From Gammaproteobacteria bacterium (GTDB taxonomy: Bacteria; Pseudomonadota; Gammaproteobacteria; Eutrophobiales; Eutrophobiaceae): a DNA stretch of 64,000 nucleotides. Location: positions 1-64,000 of the forward strand of contig JAPOQU010000019.1 in assembly GCA_026710545.1 (NCBI GenBank). Direction: 5' to 3'. Positions 17,215-25,618 of this stretch are shown piece by piece; the first letter of the stretch is position 1, and every line of letters begins with the position of its first letter. The translations under genes and the position numbers were made by a program. Below the pieces are notes generated by a model. The model did no database searches and had not been told where the DNA came from. It was given only the letters and a program-made list of their open reading frames with translations.

Positions 17215-18090
17215 ATGAGTCATAAACTGAAGCTGCCGGTCTGCGTCACGCTGGTTCTGGTTTCGTTGGGATCAGCCGCACAAATCGACTTTGCCACGGG
17301 CAAGGGTTACATACAGGCGCAGCGCAAAATCCACTGCTCACTCAAGGATAATGAGCCGATCACCTATATGTGGCAAGGCCGGGGTTATGCGCGTGTGCCA
17401 GGCGAACGAGACAAACTGCTGTTTCGGGTAGTGGGAATGAACGTCAGACAGTGCGCAACGCTTGACGATCCGGAAAAAGGCGAAGGCTATCGCATGGTAT
17501 CCAGGGAAATCATGCTGTACCAGGACCCGCAGACAGGTGAAATATTGCGCGAGTGGGATAATCCCTGGACCGGGGAGAGGGTCGAAGTCCTGCATGTAGC
17601 CAATGATCCCGTCAACCAGAGACCGCAATTTCCCCTGGGCAGGGACGGCAAGGAACGCAGTTTTGCGCCACTGGTAATCGATGATACCGCTTTCCTGGCA
17701 TTTGAAGTGCCCCTGTTTTACACCAATGCGCTGGGAGGAGACTATCAAACCTACGTGGGCAACAGTTACCATGCAACGGAAATATTCGACTTTACCGCAG
17801 ATATAAACGATATCGCCGACCTGTCAAAAAATACCGCCGATATCAACGTCGCCTGGGTCCGTATCGCCCCCTGGCTGCCGTGGATGAAGATGGGAGGCCG
17901 CAGCGGCCTGATGTATTTCAACGCCGTAGGCAAGAAGCTGGGCAGTTGGGATGACCTGCCCGCATTGCTCAAGGATGAAATCAAGGCCAACTACCCCGAC
18001 TATACCAGTCCGCCTCCCGTTGACGACGACCGTCCGAACGAGACCAGCTGGACCTATTTCAAAAAGCACATAGACGCTCAAAACAACTAG
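17215..18090 (+). CDS. Secreted DUF1838 family protein
   Basis: The protein has 291 residues with a Sec signal peptide (hydrophobic stretch 8-22, likely cleavage after S-A-A). Conserved-looking DUF1838 features are W-Q-G-R-G-Y-A-R-V-P-G-E-R-D-K-L-L-F-R-V followed by G-M-N-V-R-Q-C, and later E-W-D-N-P-W-T-G-E. The family's function is not known. It often sits beside oxidases and TonB receptors in catabolic clusters, as here. It is the next plus-strand gene after a TonB receptor, so a periplasmic binding or processing role is plausible. Confidence 0.75.
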   Translation: MSHKLKLPVCVTLVLVSLGSAAQIDFATGKGYIQAQRKIHCSLKDNEPITYMWQGRGYARVPGERDKLLFRVVGMNVRQCATLDDPEKGEGYRMVSREIMLYQDPQTGEILREWDNPWTGERVEVLHVANDPVNQRPQFPLGRDGKERSFAPLVIDDTAFLAFEVPLFYTNALGGDYQTYVGNSYHATEIFDFTADINDIADLSKNTADINVAWVRIAPWLPWMKMGGRSGLMYFNAVGKKLGSWDDLPALLKDEIKANYPDYTSPPPVDDDRPNETSWTYFKKHIDAQNN

Positions 18091-18108
18091 CCCGGATTTA
18101 CCCCATAG

Positions 18109-18146
18109 ATATTTGGGGTCAGAGTAAATGCTCTGACCCCAAATAT
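18109..18146. repeat. REP-like palindrome, TTTGGGGTCAGAG family, copy 1
   Basis: Two 16-base arms (ATATTTGGGGTCAGAG and complement) separated by a 6-base loop. It lies between the DUF1838 gene and the Bcr-type MFS gene. A close relative is at 29871. Confidence 0.9.
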
Positions 18147-18174
18147 CCTTTTACCCTGACTCCAATTTTCCGTC

Positions 18175-19359
18175 TTGAAACAGCCGCCGATTACGCTTCT
18201 TATTGTGGCCAGTTCTTTCTCGCCGCTTGCCATGACTGCGTGCGTGCCTGCGCTTCCCGCCATCGGAGTAGAGTTTGGTCTGCCCATCACTACCGTGCAA
18301 CTCGCCATATCCATCTACCTGCTGGGCCTGGCGCTTGCACAACCCATACACGGCGTACTGACTGACCGGTTTGGCCGGCGCCCGGTATTCCTGTGGGGCT
18401 TTGCCGTATTTTTCCTGGCAAGCCTTGCCTGTGCCCTGGCCACAACGATGTTCTGGTTTACCGTTTCCCGCCTGGTTCAGGCCATCGGCATCGCCACGGC
18501 CACCGTTGTGACGCGGGCGATGTTTCGCGACCTGTTCAGCAATAACGATACCGCCCGTTACACCGCTTACCTGTCCGGTGGCATGGGGGTGTCGACGATG
18601 CTGGGGCCGGCTTTGTCAGGTTACCTGATCGAAACCGCCGGGTGGCGTATGAGTTTTATTGCCATGACCGGACTGGCCTTTGTCGTTTTTATCCTGCTCC
18701 TGTCAACCCTGACGGAGACAAGGCAACGCGCCCCGGCGGCAGGAAACGCCCTGCACAGGATGGCGGGTGATTTCAGCCATTTGATCAAATCCAGGTCGTT
18801 CTGGGGGTACACCCTGGTATACGGCTTTATCAACGCAGCGTTTTTTACTTTCCTGACCAGCGCGCCCCTGTATTTCGAAGAGCATTTACTTATCGGTCCG
18901 GCTCTGTTCGGGGTCTATATGGGCAGCCTGGCATCCACTTATATTATCGGCTCATTGATTGGTAGCCGGGTCATCCGTCTGCACGGCTCCGAACGTTCCC
19001 TGAAAATTGGTCTGGTCGGCGCTTTTTCCGGCGCCTGCCTTATCCTGTTCACTACCTGGTATTTCCCGGTCAGCGTTTTGACCATCATCTCTCCTTTCCT
19101 GCTCCTGTTCGCATTTGCCGGCCTGGTCAATCCGCCATCCATGGCCGGTGCGGTCGCACAGCACCCCGACAAGGCCGGAACGGCATCAGGCGTCTCCAAC
19201 AGCATGTCCATGGCGATCGGCGCACTGTCGGCAGTCATAGCTTCGCTGGTTTATAACGGTGATATCACCAGCGTGTGCCTGCCCGTGGTGATTGCGGTTG
19301 CCCTGTCTGTCCTGACCTACTTGCTACTGGTCAGCGGAAACCGGAAACAGCTGGTGTGA
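18175..19359 (+). CDS. Bcr/CflA-type MFS efflux transporter
   Basis: This 394-residue, 12-helix MFS protein belongs to the drug:H+ antiporter-1 group. P-L-A-M-T-A-C-V-P-A-L-P is in helix 1, G-V-L-T-D-R-F-G-R-R-P-V between helices 2 and 3, and G-P-A-L-S-G-Y in helix 5. These proteins typically export small amphipathic molecules. The assigned start is TTG 18175, which gives the right N-terminal length but has no clear ribosome site. The REP-like palindrome immediately upstream may have displaced the original promoter or ribosome site. It is convergent with the following TonB receptor gene. Confidence 0.8.
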   Translation: MKQPPITLLIVASSFSPLAMTACVPALPAIGVEFGLPITTVQLAISIYLLGLALAQPIHGVLTDRFGRRPVFLWGFAVFFLASLACALATTMFWFTVSRLVQAIGIATATVVTRAMFRDLFSNNDTARYTAYLSGGMGVSTMLGPALSGYLIETAGWRMSFIAMTGLAFVVFILLLSTLTETRQRAPAAGNALHRMAGDFSHLIKSRSFWGYTLVYGFINAAFFTFLTSAPLYFEEHLLIGPALFGVYMGSLASTYIIGSLIGSRVIRLHGSERSLKIGLVGAFSGACLILFTTWYFPVSVLTIISPFLLLFAFAGLVNPPSMAGAVAQHPDKAGTASGVSNSMSMAIGALSAVIASLVYNGDITSVCLPVVIAVALSVLTYLLLVSGNRKQLV

Positions 19360-19400
19360 GACTCCCCGCAGCAGCAGATTGGGGATGCGCGACAGCCCAT

Positions 19401-19430
19401 AAAAAAAATGCCGGTGATTAACCGGCATTT
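19401..19430 (-). terminator. Rho-independent terminator for the minus-strand TonB receptor
   Basis: A 10-bp stem (AAATGCCGGT and complement, arms 19406-19415 and 19421-19430) with a GATTA loop. Read on the minus strand, the hairpin is followed by a run of eight T. It lies 28 bp beyond the receptor stop. Confidence 0.85.
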
Positions 19431-19457
19431 CCAAAGCAGGTCAAGCAGTTATTATTA

Positions 19458-21704
19458 TTAAAACCGTTTATTCAATGTCACCGACCAAGTCGCCGGGTCC
19501 TGCAGGTACAGGAATCCGGCCAGGTAAGACACGTATTGATCCTTATCGGTACAGTTCTGGCAGGACGCCGTCAGGGTCCAGTCCTGCGTGGTATGTTCAA
19601 TGCTGACACCGCCGTTGATGATCGTGTAACCATCCAGCAACGCATTATCCTGGCCGCTGGTGCTGATGTTGTGTTCGCCGTAGTCGACGACGTTGATGCG
19701 CGGGACCAGGTTGATGGAGTCGGTGATTGGTATCTCATACCAGCCGCCTATGGATAGCTGGTGCTTCGGCGACCGTACCGGCGGGGCGATGCCGCCGTGC
19801 GGATTGACGATACCCTGGGCGCATTGCGCGCCGTTGCTGAGGCAATTCTGCCGTTGCGCAACAATGGATGGATCAAGGTTCTTGTACTCCGATTCCATAA
19901 TGCCGATGTTGGCGAACAGGGTCAGGTTGTCAACCGGGTTGGCCAGCAGTTCCGCCTCGAAACCGTAGACTTCCAGGTCGGCAAAGTTCTGGGTAATGAA
20001 CGTAATCGAACCGTCAACCGGATTGACGTAAGCCGAAGGCAACTGGAAATCCGAGATGTCGGAGTAGAACCCGGTAAGGTTGACCCGTAATCTCTTGTCG
20101 AACCAATCGGAACGGATGCCGCCCTCATAATTCCAGATCTTTTCCGGAGAGAAGGGTGTGAGTGTGGCCGCCGCCGTTCCCCGGGCATTCCAGCCGCCGG
20201 ACTTGAAACCGCGGGTGGCTGAGCCATAAATCATAAAATTATCGGTGGCTTCAAACTCGAGGGCAAAACGCGGGGTGACGATAGACTCATTCTGCTTCAA
20301 CGGTACGCCCAGGGCCTCGATGTCGCGGCTGTTAAAAACACTGCCCGCGCGCGGGTTGCCGTTGTCGGTGATCCCGAAGTCCTTCTCCTCATCGGTGTAA
20401 CGGAAACCGGCCGTCAAGGTCAACTGCTCGGTAAAATGCCAGTCGGCCTGGGCGTAGACTGCCCAGGACTCCACTCCGTTATCCATGGTCCTGTCATATT
20501 GAAACAGGGGGAAACCCGAGGGCAGGAACAGGCCGATGGCGCCCAGGTTGAATATTTGCGTCAAATCGGTTTTATTGTCTTCGTGGAAATAGAAAACACC
20601 GGCAATGTAATCCAGTTGGTCGCCAATGGAACCGGTCAGTTTAGCCTCCTGGGAGAACTGGTCATGCTCGCCCTCATTGGCAATGGTAAACCCGCCGGTA
20701 AAAAATGGACCCTCAAAGAAATCCAGCAGAAAATCCTGCTCCAGCGTCAGGTAACTGGTGAGGAGGTTGACGGTGCCTATACCGGTTTCCCACTCGATAT
20801 CGGAGGTGAAGTGCAGGGACCTGGTTTCATTGCCCAAATCGAAGTTCTGTTTATTTCCCGTTACAAAACCGGCCAGCGGGGCGCCATCGGAGACAAGGCC
20901 GGTACGGGTAAACCGGTCATCATCTTCAACATAGTTGTACATGTTGGCATGTTCGCTTTCGATATACGTCAACGAAGCATTCCATGAGGCGTTATCGGAC
21001 GGTTGCCATAAAATTGCGCCCCGTACACCAAAATTCTCTTCATAATTCAGACCATCCTCTCCGGTAGTCACGTTATCGACAAAGCCGTCATCATTGATGT
21101 AATAGCCGGAAATCTTCATACGGAATTTTTCCGCTGCCGGTATGTCAACGCTTCCCCTGGCAGTGATTTTATCGAAGCGTCCGCCGCCGACTTCAGCATA
21201 CCCGCCGAACTCCTCGGCAGGTTCTTTCAATATGACACGCACCGCACCGCCGGTCGTATTCCTGCCGAACAATGAGCCCTGGGGGCCTCTCAGCACCTCG
21301 ATCCGGTCGATATCGAACAAGGCATAGTTATTGGAATTCTGCCGCTGGATGAAAAAATCATCGACGTAGGTTCCCACCGGCGGGTCGAACGTGGCGATGG
21401 ATTCGGTATTGTTCAGGCCACGCAGCGAATAGGTATTGGCCGTGCCCAGCCCGGTGTTGTTATGCGCAATGAAGTTAGGTACGACCTTGGCGATATCCAG
21501 GGTCTCGGTCACCCCGAGACTGGCCAGATCGTCACCGGTAAACGCAGATACGGCAACGGGAATACTCTGGATATTCTCGGCCCGGCGGGTAGCGGTGACG
21601 ACAACTTCTTCGATACCCTGCGACCAGGCAAGCGGTGAAAAAACGATTGATAAAAGCACGCCCGACAGCAACGATGCCGTTAATGAATGGGAGAAAAAAT
21701 GCAC
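19458..21704 (-). CDS. TonB-dependent outer-membrane receptor
   Basis: The protein has 748 residues: signal peptide, TonB-box-like I-E-E-V-V-V-T-A-T-R-R, and a plug with I-E-V-L-R-G-P-Q-G-S-L-F-G-R-N-T-T-G-G-A. The barrel ends in a terminal Lys-Arg-Phe. It is shorter than and clearly different from the receptor at 14536. An intrinsic terminator follows. Its upstream gap (21705-21901) is AT-rich and contains a TTATATCAACAT stretch that resembles, but does not match, the TTATAACATT motif. It probably imports a large or hydrophobic organic substrate for the surrounding enzymes. Confidence 0.92.
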   Translation of the reverse strand: MHFFSHSLTASLLSGVLLSIVFSPLAWSQGIEEVVVTATRRAENIQSIPVAVSAFTGDDLASLGVTETLDIAKVVPNFIAHNNTGLGTANTYSLRGLNNTESIATFDPPVGTYVDDFFIQRQNSNNYALFDIDRIEVLRGPQGSLFGRNTTGGAVRVILKEPAEEFGGYAEVGGGRFDKITARGSVDIPAAEKFRMKISGYYINDDGFVDNVTTGEDGLNYEENFGVRGAILWQPSDNASWNASLTYIESEHANMYNYVEDDDRFTRTGLVSDGAPLAGFVTGNKQNFDLGNETRSLHFTSDIEWETGIGTVNLLTSYLTLEQDFLLDFFEGPFFTGGFTIANEGEHDQFSQEAKLTGSIGDQLDYIAGVFYFHEDNKTDLTQIFNLGAIGLFLPSGFPLFQYDRTMDNGVESWAVYAQADWHFTEQLTLTAGFRYTDEEKDFGITDNGNPRAGSVFNSRDIEALGVPLKQNESIVTPRFALEFEATDNFMIYGSATRGFKSGGWNARGTAAATLTPFSPEKIWNYEGGIRSDWFDKRLRVNLTGFYSDISDFQLPSAYVNPVDGSITFITQNFADLEVYGFEAELLANPVDNLTLFANIGIMESEYKNLDPSIVAQRQNCLSNGAQCAQGIVNPHGGIAPPVRSPKHQLSIGGWYEIPITDSINLVPRINVVDYGEHNISTSGQDNALLDGYTIINGGVSIEHTTQDWTLTASCQNCTDKDQYVSYLAGFLYLQDPATWSVTLNKRF

Positions 21705-21901
21705 GACGGACCTCCTTTACAAGCTTACTGATTATTTATAGATGGTTGGTTGTTATATCAACATATCATTTCTTTGTTGTGTTGTAAATCTTTTGTTGCT
21801 AACTTGAACAAGCTGTCGTAAGTTAACAACATCCTGGGGGAGCGCCATGAAACCTCACGCCATGTTGCCGGCGCGACTGCTTCACGGGCAGGCCTGTGCC
21901 A

Positions 21902-21925
21902 CTACTCCGCTTTCGCAGGTACGAC
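21902..21925. repeat. Degenerate GCTTTCGCAGG REP-like sequence forming a gene's 3' end
   Basis: On the minus strand the last codons of the MFS gene (P-V-V-P-A-K-A-E) come from a sequence resembling the widespread GCTTTCGC-type REP elements. A related perfect hairpin lies at 23234-23251 on the other side of the same gene. Confidence 0.4.
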
Positions 21926-23158
21926 GGGCTGTTTACGCTTCCACCGCATCAGCAAGACTATCAGGATTGCGGATACGGCGCATAACACAATCAGCAAACC
22001 GAACGCCGGCAGGTAAGACCCTTGTGCGACACGCACCTGCCCCATGTAACTGACTCCCGCGGAACCGGCAAGGGAATCCACGGTGGTCAGCAAGGCCAGG
22101 ATTTTGCCGTAGGAGGCGCCGGAGAAATACTCGGCAAGCACCAGTTGGATCATGCTGAACGAGGCGCCGAAACCTACACCGAAAACCACCGCATAAGCGT
22201 ACAGACCGGCAATGTTATCGGCTGAGACGGTACGCAACAGCAACAGGCCGATAACCAGGCTCAGCACTGCAGCCAGCATTACCCGCAACTTGTCCACCCT
22301 GTCGCTGAGCCAGCTGAACAGCAGCTTGCCCATAATCGCGAACCAGAAGAACATGCTGAATATCAGCGGCAACCGGGCCGAATCGACCCCCAGGTCCTTG
22401 CCTATGAATATTGACTGGTGTTGCAGCATGCCGAAAGTGGCAAACCAGAGTGCGGCGGTGACGAACGCCAGGACATAAAACACCGGCATTTTCACTGCCT
22501 GCTTCAGTGTGGGACCTGCAGAACCCGTTGTCCCCGCGCGGTCAGCCCCGGCGGACAACTCGGCGCCGTCAGCAGCCAGCCCCATCTCCTCGGGCCGGTT
22601 GCGAACCAGGAGCAGGACGGCGCTTATCATCATTACACTGCCCAGCACCGCAATCATGAACACCGCCTCGCGCCATCCCTGTGTGACCAGTGTCTCCCGG
22701 GTAAGCAGCGGAAAAACCGCGCCGCCGATGGTCGATCCCATCAGCAGCAACCCGGCGGCGAGGCCCCGGTAGCGCCTGAACCAGCGGGTCAGTATCAGCA
22801 TGTTGGGCACCAGGCCGCAGCCGGCCAGACCCAGGGCGAACACCACGTATATCGCGGTCAGTTGGCCGAGTGAGGTTATGGAAGGATAAAACCAGAGACC
22901 GCCCACCAGGGCCAGGATGCCCAGCAACATGACAATCCGGGTCGAATACCTGTCAAACAACACGCCTGCGAACGGTACGGCCAGGGCAGCGACGACCAGG
23001 AACAGCGCGGCCGGGCGGGTAACCTGCTCGGCATTCCAGCCAAACTCGTCGATGAGTTCAGGATAAAACAGCGGCAAGGTGTAGATGAGTATGCCGTTGT
23101 TGGCGGTGTAGATCAGGAACAGTCCCAGTAGTACCCACCAGCCGTAGTATCTTTTCAT
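21902..23158 (-). CDS. MFS transporter (OxlT/monocarboxylate-like)
   Basis: The protein has 418 residues from ATG 23158, selected because the MFS N-terminus M-K-R-Y-Y-G-W-W starts there after an AGAGGA ribosome site. The frame extends upstream without similarity. It has about 12 membrane segments with the V-L-F-D-R-Y-S-T-R motif between helices 2 and 3. The first helix pattern Y-Y-G-W-W-V-L is typical of oxalate/formate- or monocarboxylate-type MFS carriers. The C-terminus appears to be derived from a REP-like repeat. It lies downstream of an FAD monooxygenase and an exported cupin on the same strand, so transport of an aromatic acid-like compound is plausible. Confidence 0.82.
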   Translation of the reverse strand: MKRYYGWWVLLGLFLIYTANNGILIYTLPLFYPELIDEFGWNAEQVTRPAALFLVVAALAVPFAGVLFDRYSTRIVMLLGILALVGGLWFYPSITSLGQLTAIYVVFALGLAGCGLVPNMLILTRWFRRYRGLAAGLLLMGSTIGGAVFPLLTRETLVTQGWREAVFMIAVLGSVMMISAVLLLVRNRPEEMGLAADGAELSAGADRAGTTGSAGPTLKQAVKMPVFYVLAFVTAALWFATFGMLQHQSIFIGKDLGVDSARLPLIFSMFFWFAIMGKLLFSWLSDRVDKLRVMLAAVLSLVIGLLLLRTVSADNIAGLYAYAVVFGVGFGASFSMIQLVLAEYFSGASYGKILALLTTVDSLAGSAGVSYMGQVRVAQGSYLPAFGLLIVLCAVSAILIVLLMRWKRKQPVVPAKAE

Positions 23159-23233
23159 GTTGAGGGTCCTCTCGCAGATACGGGTTTTTTTGTTCTGATT
23201 AATAGGGAATACCGTATTTGACCGGATTCCCGC

Positions 23234-23251
23234 TCCCTGCTTTCGCAGGGA
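23234..23251. repeat. Small GCTTTCGC-type hairpin
   Basis: TCCCTGC, TTTC loop, GCAGGGA: a 7-bp perfect stem between the monooxygenase stop and the MFS start. It shares CTTTCGCAGG with the 3' end of the MFS gene. Confidence 0.5.
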
Positions 23252-23293
23252 CAAGCTGCGCGGGGACGAACTGCCATGAGTGATTTCCCGGGT

Positions 23294-24472
23294 TCATACG
23301 GCAACGCTTGTTGCATCATAGGAATACAGCCCCAGCATGTCGTCATTAAATAGCCGCTTACCCTCCCCCGGTTGCGGCTTTGCATTCAGTAAATGCAGGC
23401 CTTGCCTGGCGGATGCTTCCTGGGCGTAGGCGGCATGGCCGACCCTTGCTTCCTGGTAGCATGCCAGTGCCGTTTGCCAGTCATCGGAACCGGAAAAGGC
23501 CCGGGCCAGCACCATCGCATCTTCAATACCTATCCCGGCGCCCAGGCCGAGGAACGGGGTCATGGGATGTGCCGCATCGCCCAGCAATGCAACCCGCCCG
23601 GCTACCCAGTTGTCCAACGGTTCCCTCACGTGCAAAGCCCATTTAAAGCAGCGTTCGGGCGGGGTTGCGCGGATGATCGTTTGTACGTCTTCACACCAGT
23701 CCTCAAATTCGGACGCTACTTCCGCCACCTCGGAACGGACCGTCCAACCCTCCTCCCGCCAGTCCTGCCTGGTGGATATGGCGACGTAATTCATGAGCCC
23801 GCGCTGACGCAGCGCATACCTGCCGACGATCTTCCCGGGTCCGGCGTAAAGGGCAAAATCAGGGTCGATTTCAAGTCCCGGCAGGCGCTCGAGATCCACC
23901 AGGCCGCGCCACGCCACGTAACCGGTAAACGTCGCCGGTGTGCCGGGAAACAGCGTCTCGCGTAGCGTCGATTTTATCCCGTCAGATGCAATCAGGACAT
24001 CACAGCTTTGCGCGACACCGTTGGCGAAATGACTGGTCACCCCGTCAACCGATTGGGTAATGCCGGTCACTTTATGGCCGGGCCTGAGTTCGGCGCCGGC
24101 ATCATCAGACAATGCATCCACCAGGACCTCCAGCAGGTCGGCACGGTGGATGTGCCAGAAAGGAGCGCCGAATTCGGAAATATAGCTGTCGCCGCGCAGG
24201 GCATAGGAGATGCGGTCGCCGGTCCTGAAGTGCAGGATACCGGCGTGGCGCGGCGTCCGGACATACGGCGCCAGCCTTTCCTGCAGGCCCAGGGCAAGCA
24301 GCACCCTGGATGCGTTGGGGCCGATGGTGATACCGGCGCCCACGTCGCCAAACTGCTCCGACTGCTCAAACAGTACAATGGGAAACCCGTGCTTTCTCAG
24401 GGCGACGGCCGCGGTCAAGCCGGCTATGCCGCCACCGATAATGTGGATGCGCAGTGTACTGTTGACCGGCAT
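23294..24472 (-). CDS. FAD-dependent aromatic-ring monooxygenase (salicylate/3-hydroxybenzoate hydroxylase-like)
   Basis: This 392-residue class A flavoprotein monooxygenase has the GxGxxG FAD motif (I-I-G-G-G-I-A-G-L-T-A-A, 10-21) and the middle D-G-I-K-S-T-L-R region corresponding to the DG motif. The G-D motif is L-L-G-D-A-A-H-P-M-T-P-F-L-G-L-G-A-G. These enzymes use NAD(P)H and O2 to hydroxylate phenolic acids, sometimes with decarboxylation. A product such as a hydroquinone or gentisate-type diphenol would fit the hydroquinone genes further along, but the substrate is not defined. It starts 22 bp after the exported cupin gene. Confidence 0.87.
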   Translation of the reverse strand: MPVNSTLRIHIIGGGIAGLTAAVALRKHGFPIVLFEQSEQFGDVGAGITIGPNASRVLLALGLQERLAPYVRTPRHAGILHFRTGDRISYALRGDSYISEFGAPFWHIHRADLLEVLVDALSDDAGAELRPGHKVTGITQSVDGVTSHFANGVAQSCDVLIASDGIKSTLRETLFPGTPATFTGYVAWRGLVDLERLPGLEIDPDFALYAGPGKIVGRYALRQRGLMNYVAISTRQDWREEGWTVRSEVAEVASEFEDWCEDVQTIIRATPPERCFKWALHVREPLDNWVAGRVALLGDAAHPMTPFLGLGAGIGIEDAMVLARAFSGSDDWQTALACYQEARVGHAAYAQEASARQGLHLLNAKPQPGEGKRLFNDDMLGLYSYDATSVAV

Positions 24473-24493
24473 TTTGCAATGACAGCTGAGTCG

Positions 24494-25489
24494 TTAATCC
24501 AGGTGTGAAGGGATCTCAATCCTGCCCCCGCCTACGGCCAGGCCCCGGGCATAGACGACTTCCAGCCAGATCACGCCGCCTGTCGTGACAGGTCCGCCGG
24601 CAAAACCGAACAGGCTGTACGGGGCCTGGTAAACGAAAAAGTCCTTCGTCAACGTTACCGGTGTTCCCGCGGCGCCGGGTTCACTGCGCTGTTCGACGGT
24701 CAGGTCGCCATAGATGATATAGATAAAACGGCTGGCCTGTTTGTAATAACTCTTCGAGTGTTTCTGCGGGGCCTGCCAGCCGGGCGGCAATTTAACCAGC
24801 CTGGCGCGGAAACCCTCTTTCTGGTCGTCACTCAACCACTTGACCATACGGCCCGGCACCTTCGCATCGGTTTCCCACTCCAGGTCGGTTGTGGTATGCA
24901 CTATCCACGGGTGGTTGAACTGCTGCAGCGCCTGCCGGTCAGGCAGGTAGGGATCCGGTTGTTCGGGAAAATCCGGTTTGAAGTGATCGCCTTGCGGACC
25001 CAGCGTGACGACACTGCCGTCGCCTTCCTCGAATATCAGCAGGGTGCAGGCATTTTGCGAACGCATTCCACCGACTTCCCAGACACCGCCGTGCAGGGTA
25101 TAGGCGGGGCGGTCCAGCCAGGTGCCCTGGGTAAAATGGGAGAGCATGCCCGATTTCTGCTGCGGGCTGACCGGCTCATGGATGACGAAATCCCCGTCCA
25201 GCACGTAGGCCCACTCATGCCAGTGATGGTAATGAACCCCGAGCGGATCGGCAGGCGGCGTCATGTCCCAGCGCGGCAGGAAGTGGGCGTAGATCAGGCT
25301 GCTGTCATTGGGTCCCTTGAAAAACGTCTTCGTCTTTGACCGGAAGCGGGGACTGGCATCCCAGGGATGACTACCGACGTCTACGATCTGCAAGGGTTGC
25401 CATTGTTGCGCGGCAACCGCAACATTATTGCCCCCCGGCATTAACAGCCAGATTGCCAGCACAACATAAGCACTGCACCGGTACTTCAT
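24494..25489 (-). CDS. Sec-exported bicupin protein
   Basis: This 331-residue paralogue of the Tat protein at 3255 instead has an ordinary Sec signal peptide (hydrophobic 7-17, cleavage likely after V-A-A near residue 27, no twin arginine). The first cupin keeps the full ligand cluster H86-Y-H88-H-W-H91-E92-W-A-Y, followed by L-D-G-D-F. The second half has Y-Y-K-Q-A-S-R-F-I-Y-I-I-Y-G-D-L. It heads a minus-strand run with the FAD monooxygenase and MFS transporter. The reaction is unknown. The different export route from its paralogue may mean a different metal. Confidence 0.8.
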   Translation of the reverse strand: MKYRCSAYVVLAIWLLMPGGNNVAVAAQQWQPLQIVDVGSHPWDASPRFRSKTKTFFKGPNDSSLIYAHFLPRWDMTPPADPLGVHYHHWHEWAYVLDGDFVIHEPVSPQQKSGMLSHFTQGTWLDRPAYTLHGGVWEVGGMRSQNACTLLIFEEGDGSVVTLGPQGDHFKPDFPEQPDPYLPDRQALQQFNHPWIVHTTTDLEWETDAKVPGRMVKWLSDDQKEGFRARLVKLPPGWQAPQKHSKSYYKQASRFIYIIYGDLTVEQRSEPGAAGTPVTLTKDFFVYQAPYSLFGFAGGPVTTGGVIWLEVVYARGLAVGGGRIEIPSHLD

Positions 25490-25556
25490 CTATCCACCCT
25501 CCTCTTTATGGTCGCACGGGAATGTATCACGTCACCGACCTGTTATGGAATGTATT

Positions 25557-25570
25557 AATGTTATAACATT
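25557..25570. promoter_or_regulatory. AATGTTATAACATT palindrome, candidate operator 3
   Basis: A perfect 14-bp palindrome in the 129-bp gap between the exported cupin (minus) and the FAD oxidase (plus). It contains the 10-mer also found at 9501 and 14463. Confidence 0.45.
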
Positions 25571-25618
25571 CCGGTAATCTCATGGCAAAACAGACGCCTG
25601 CCGGCGCCAGGACAGAAA

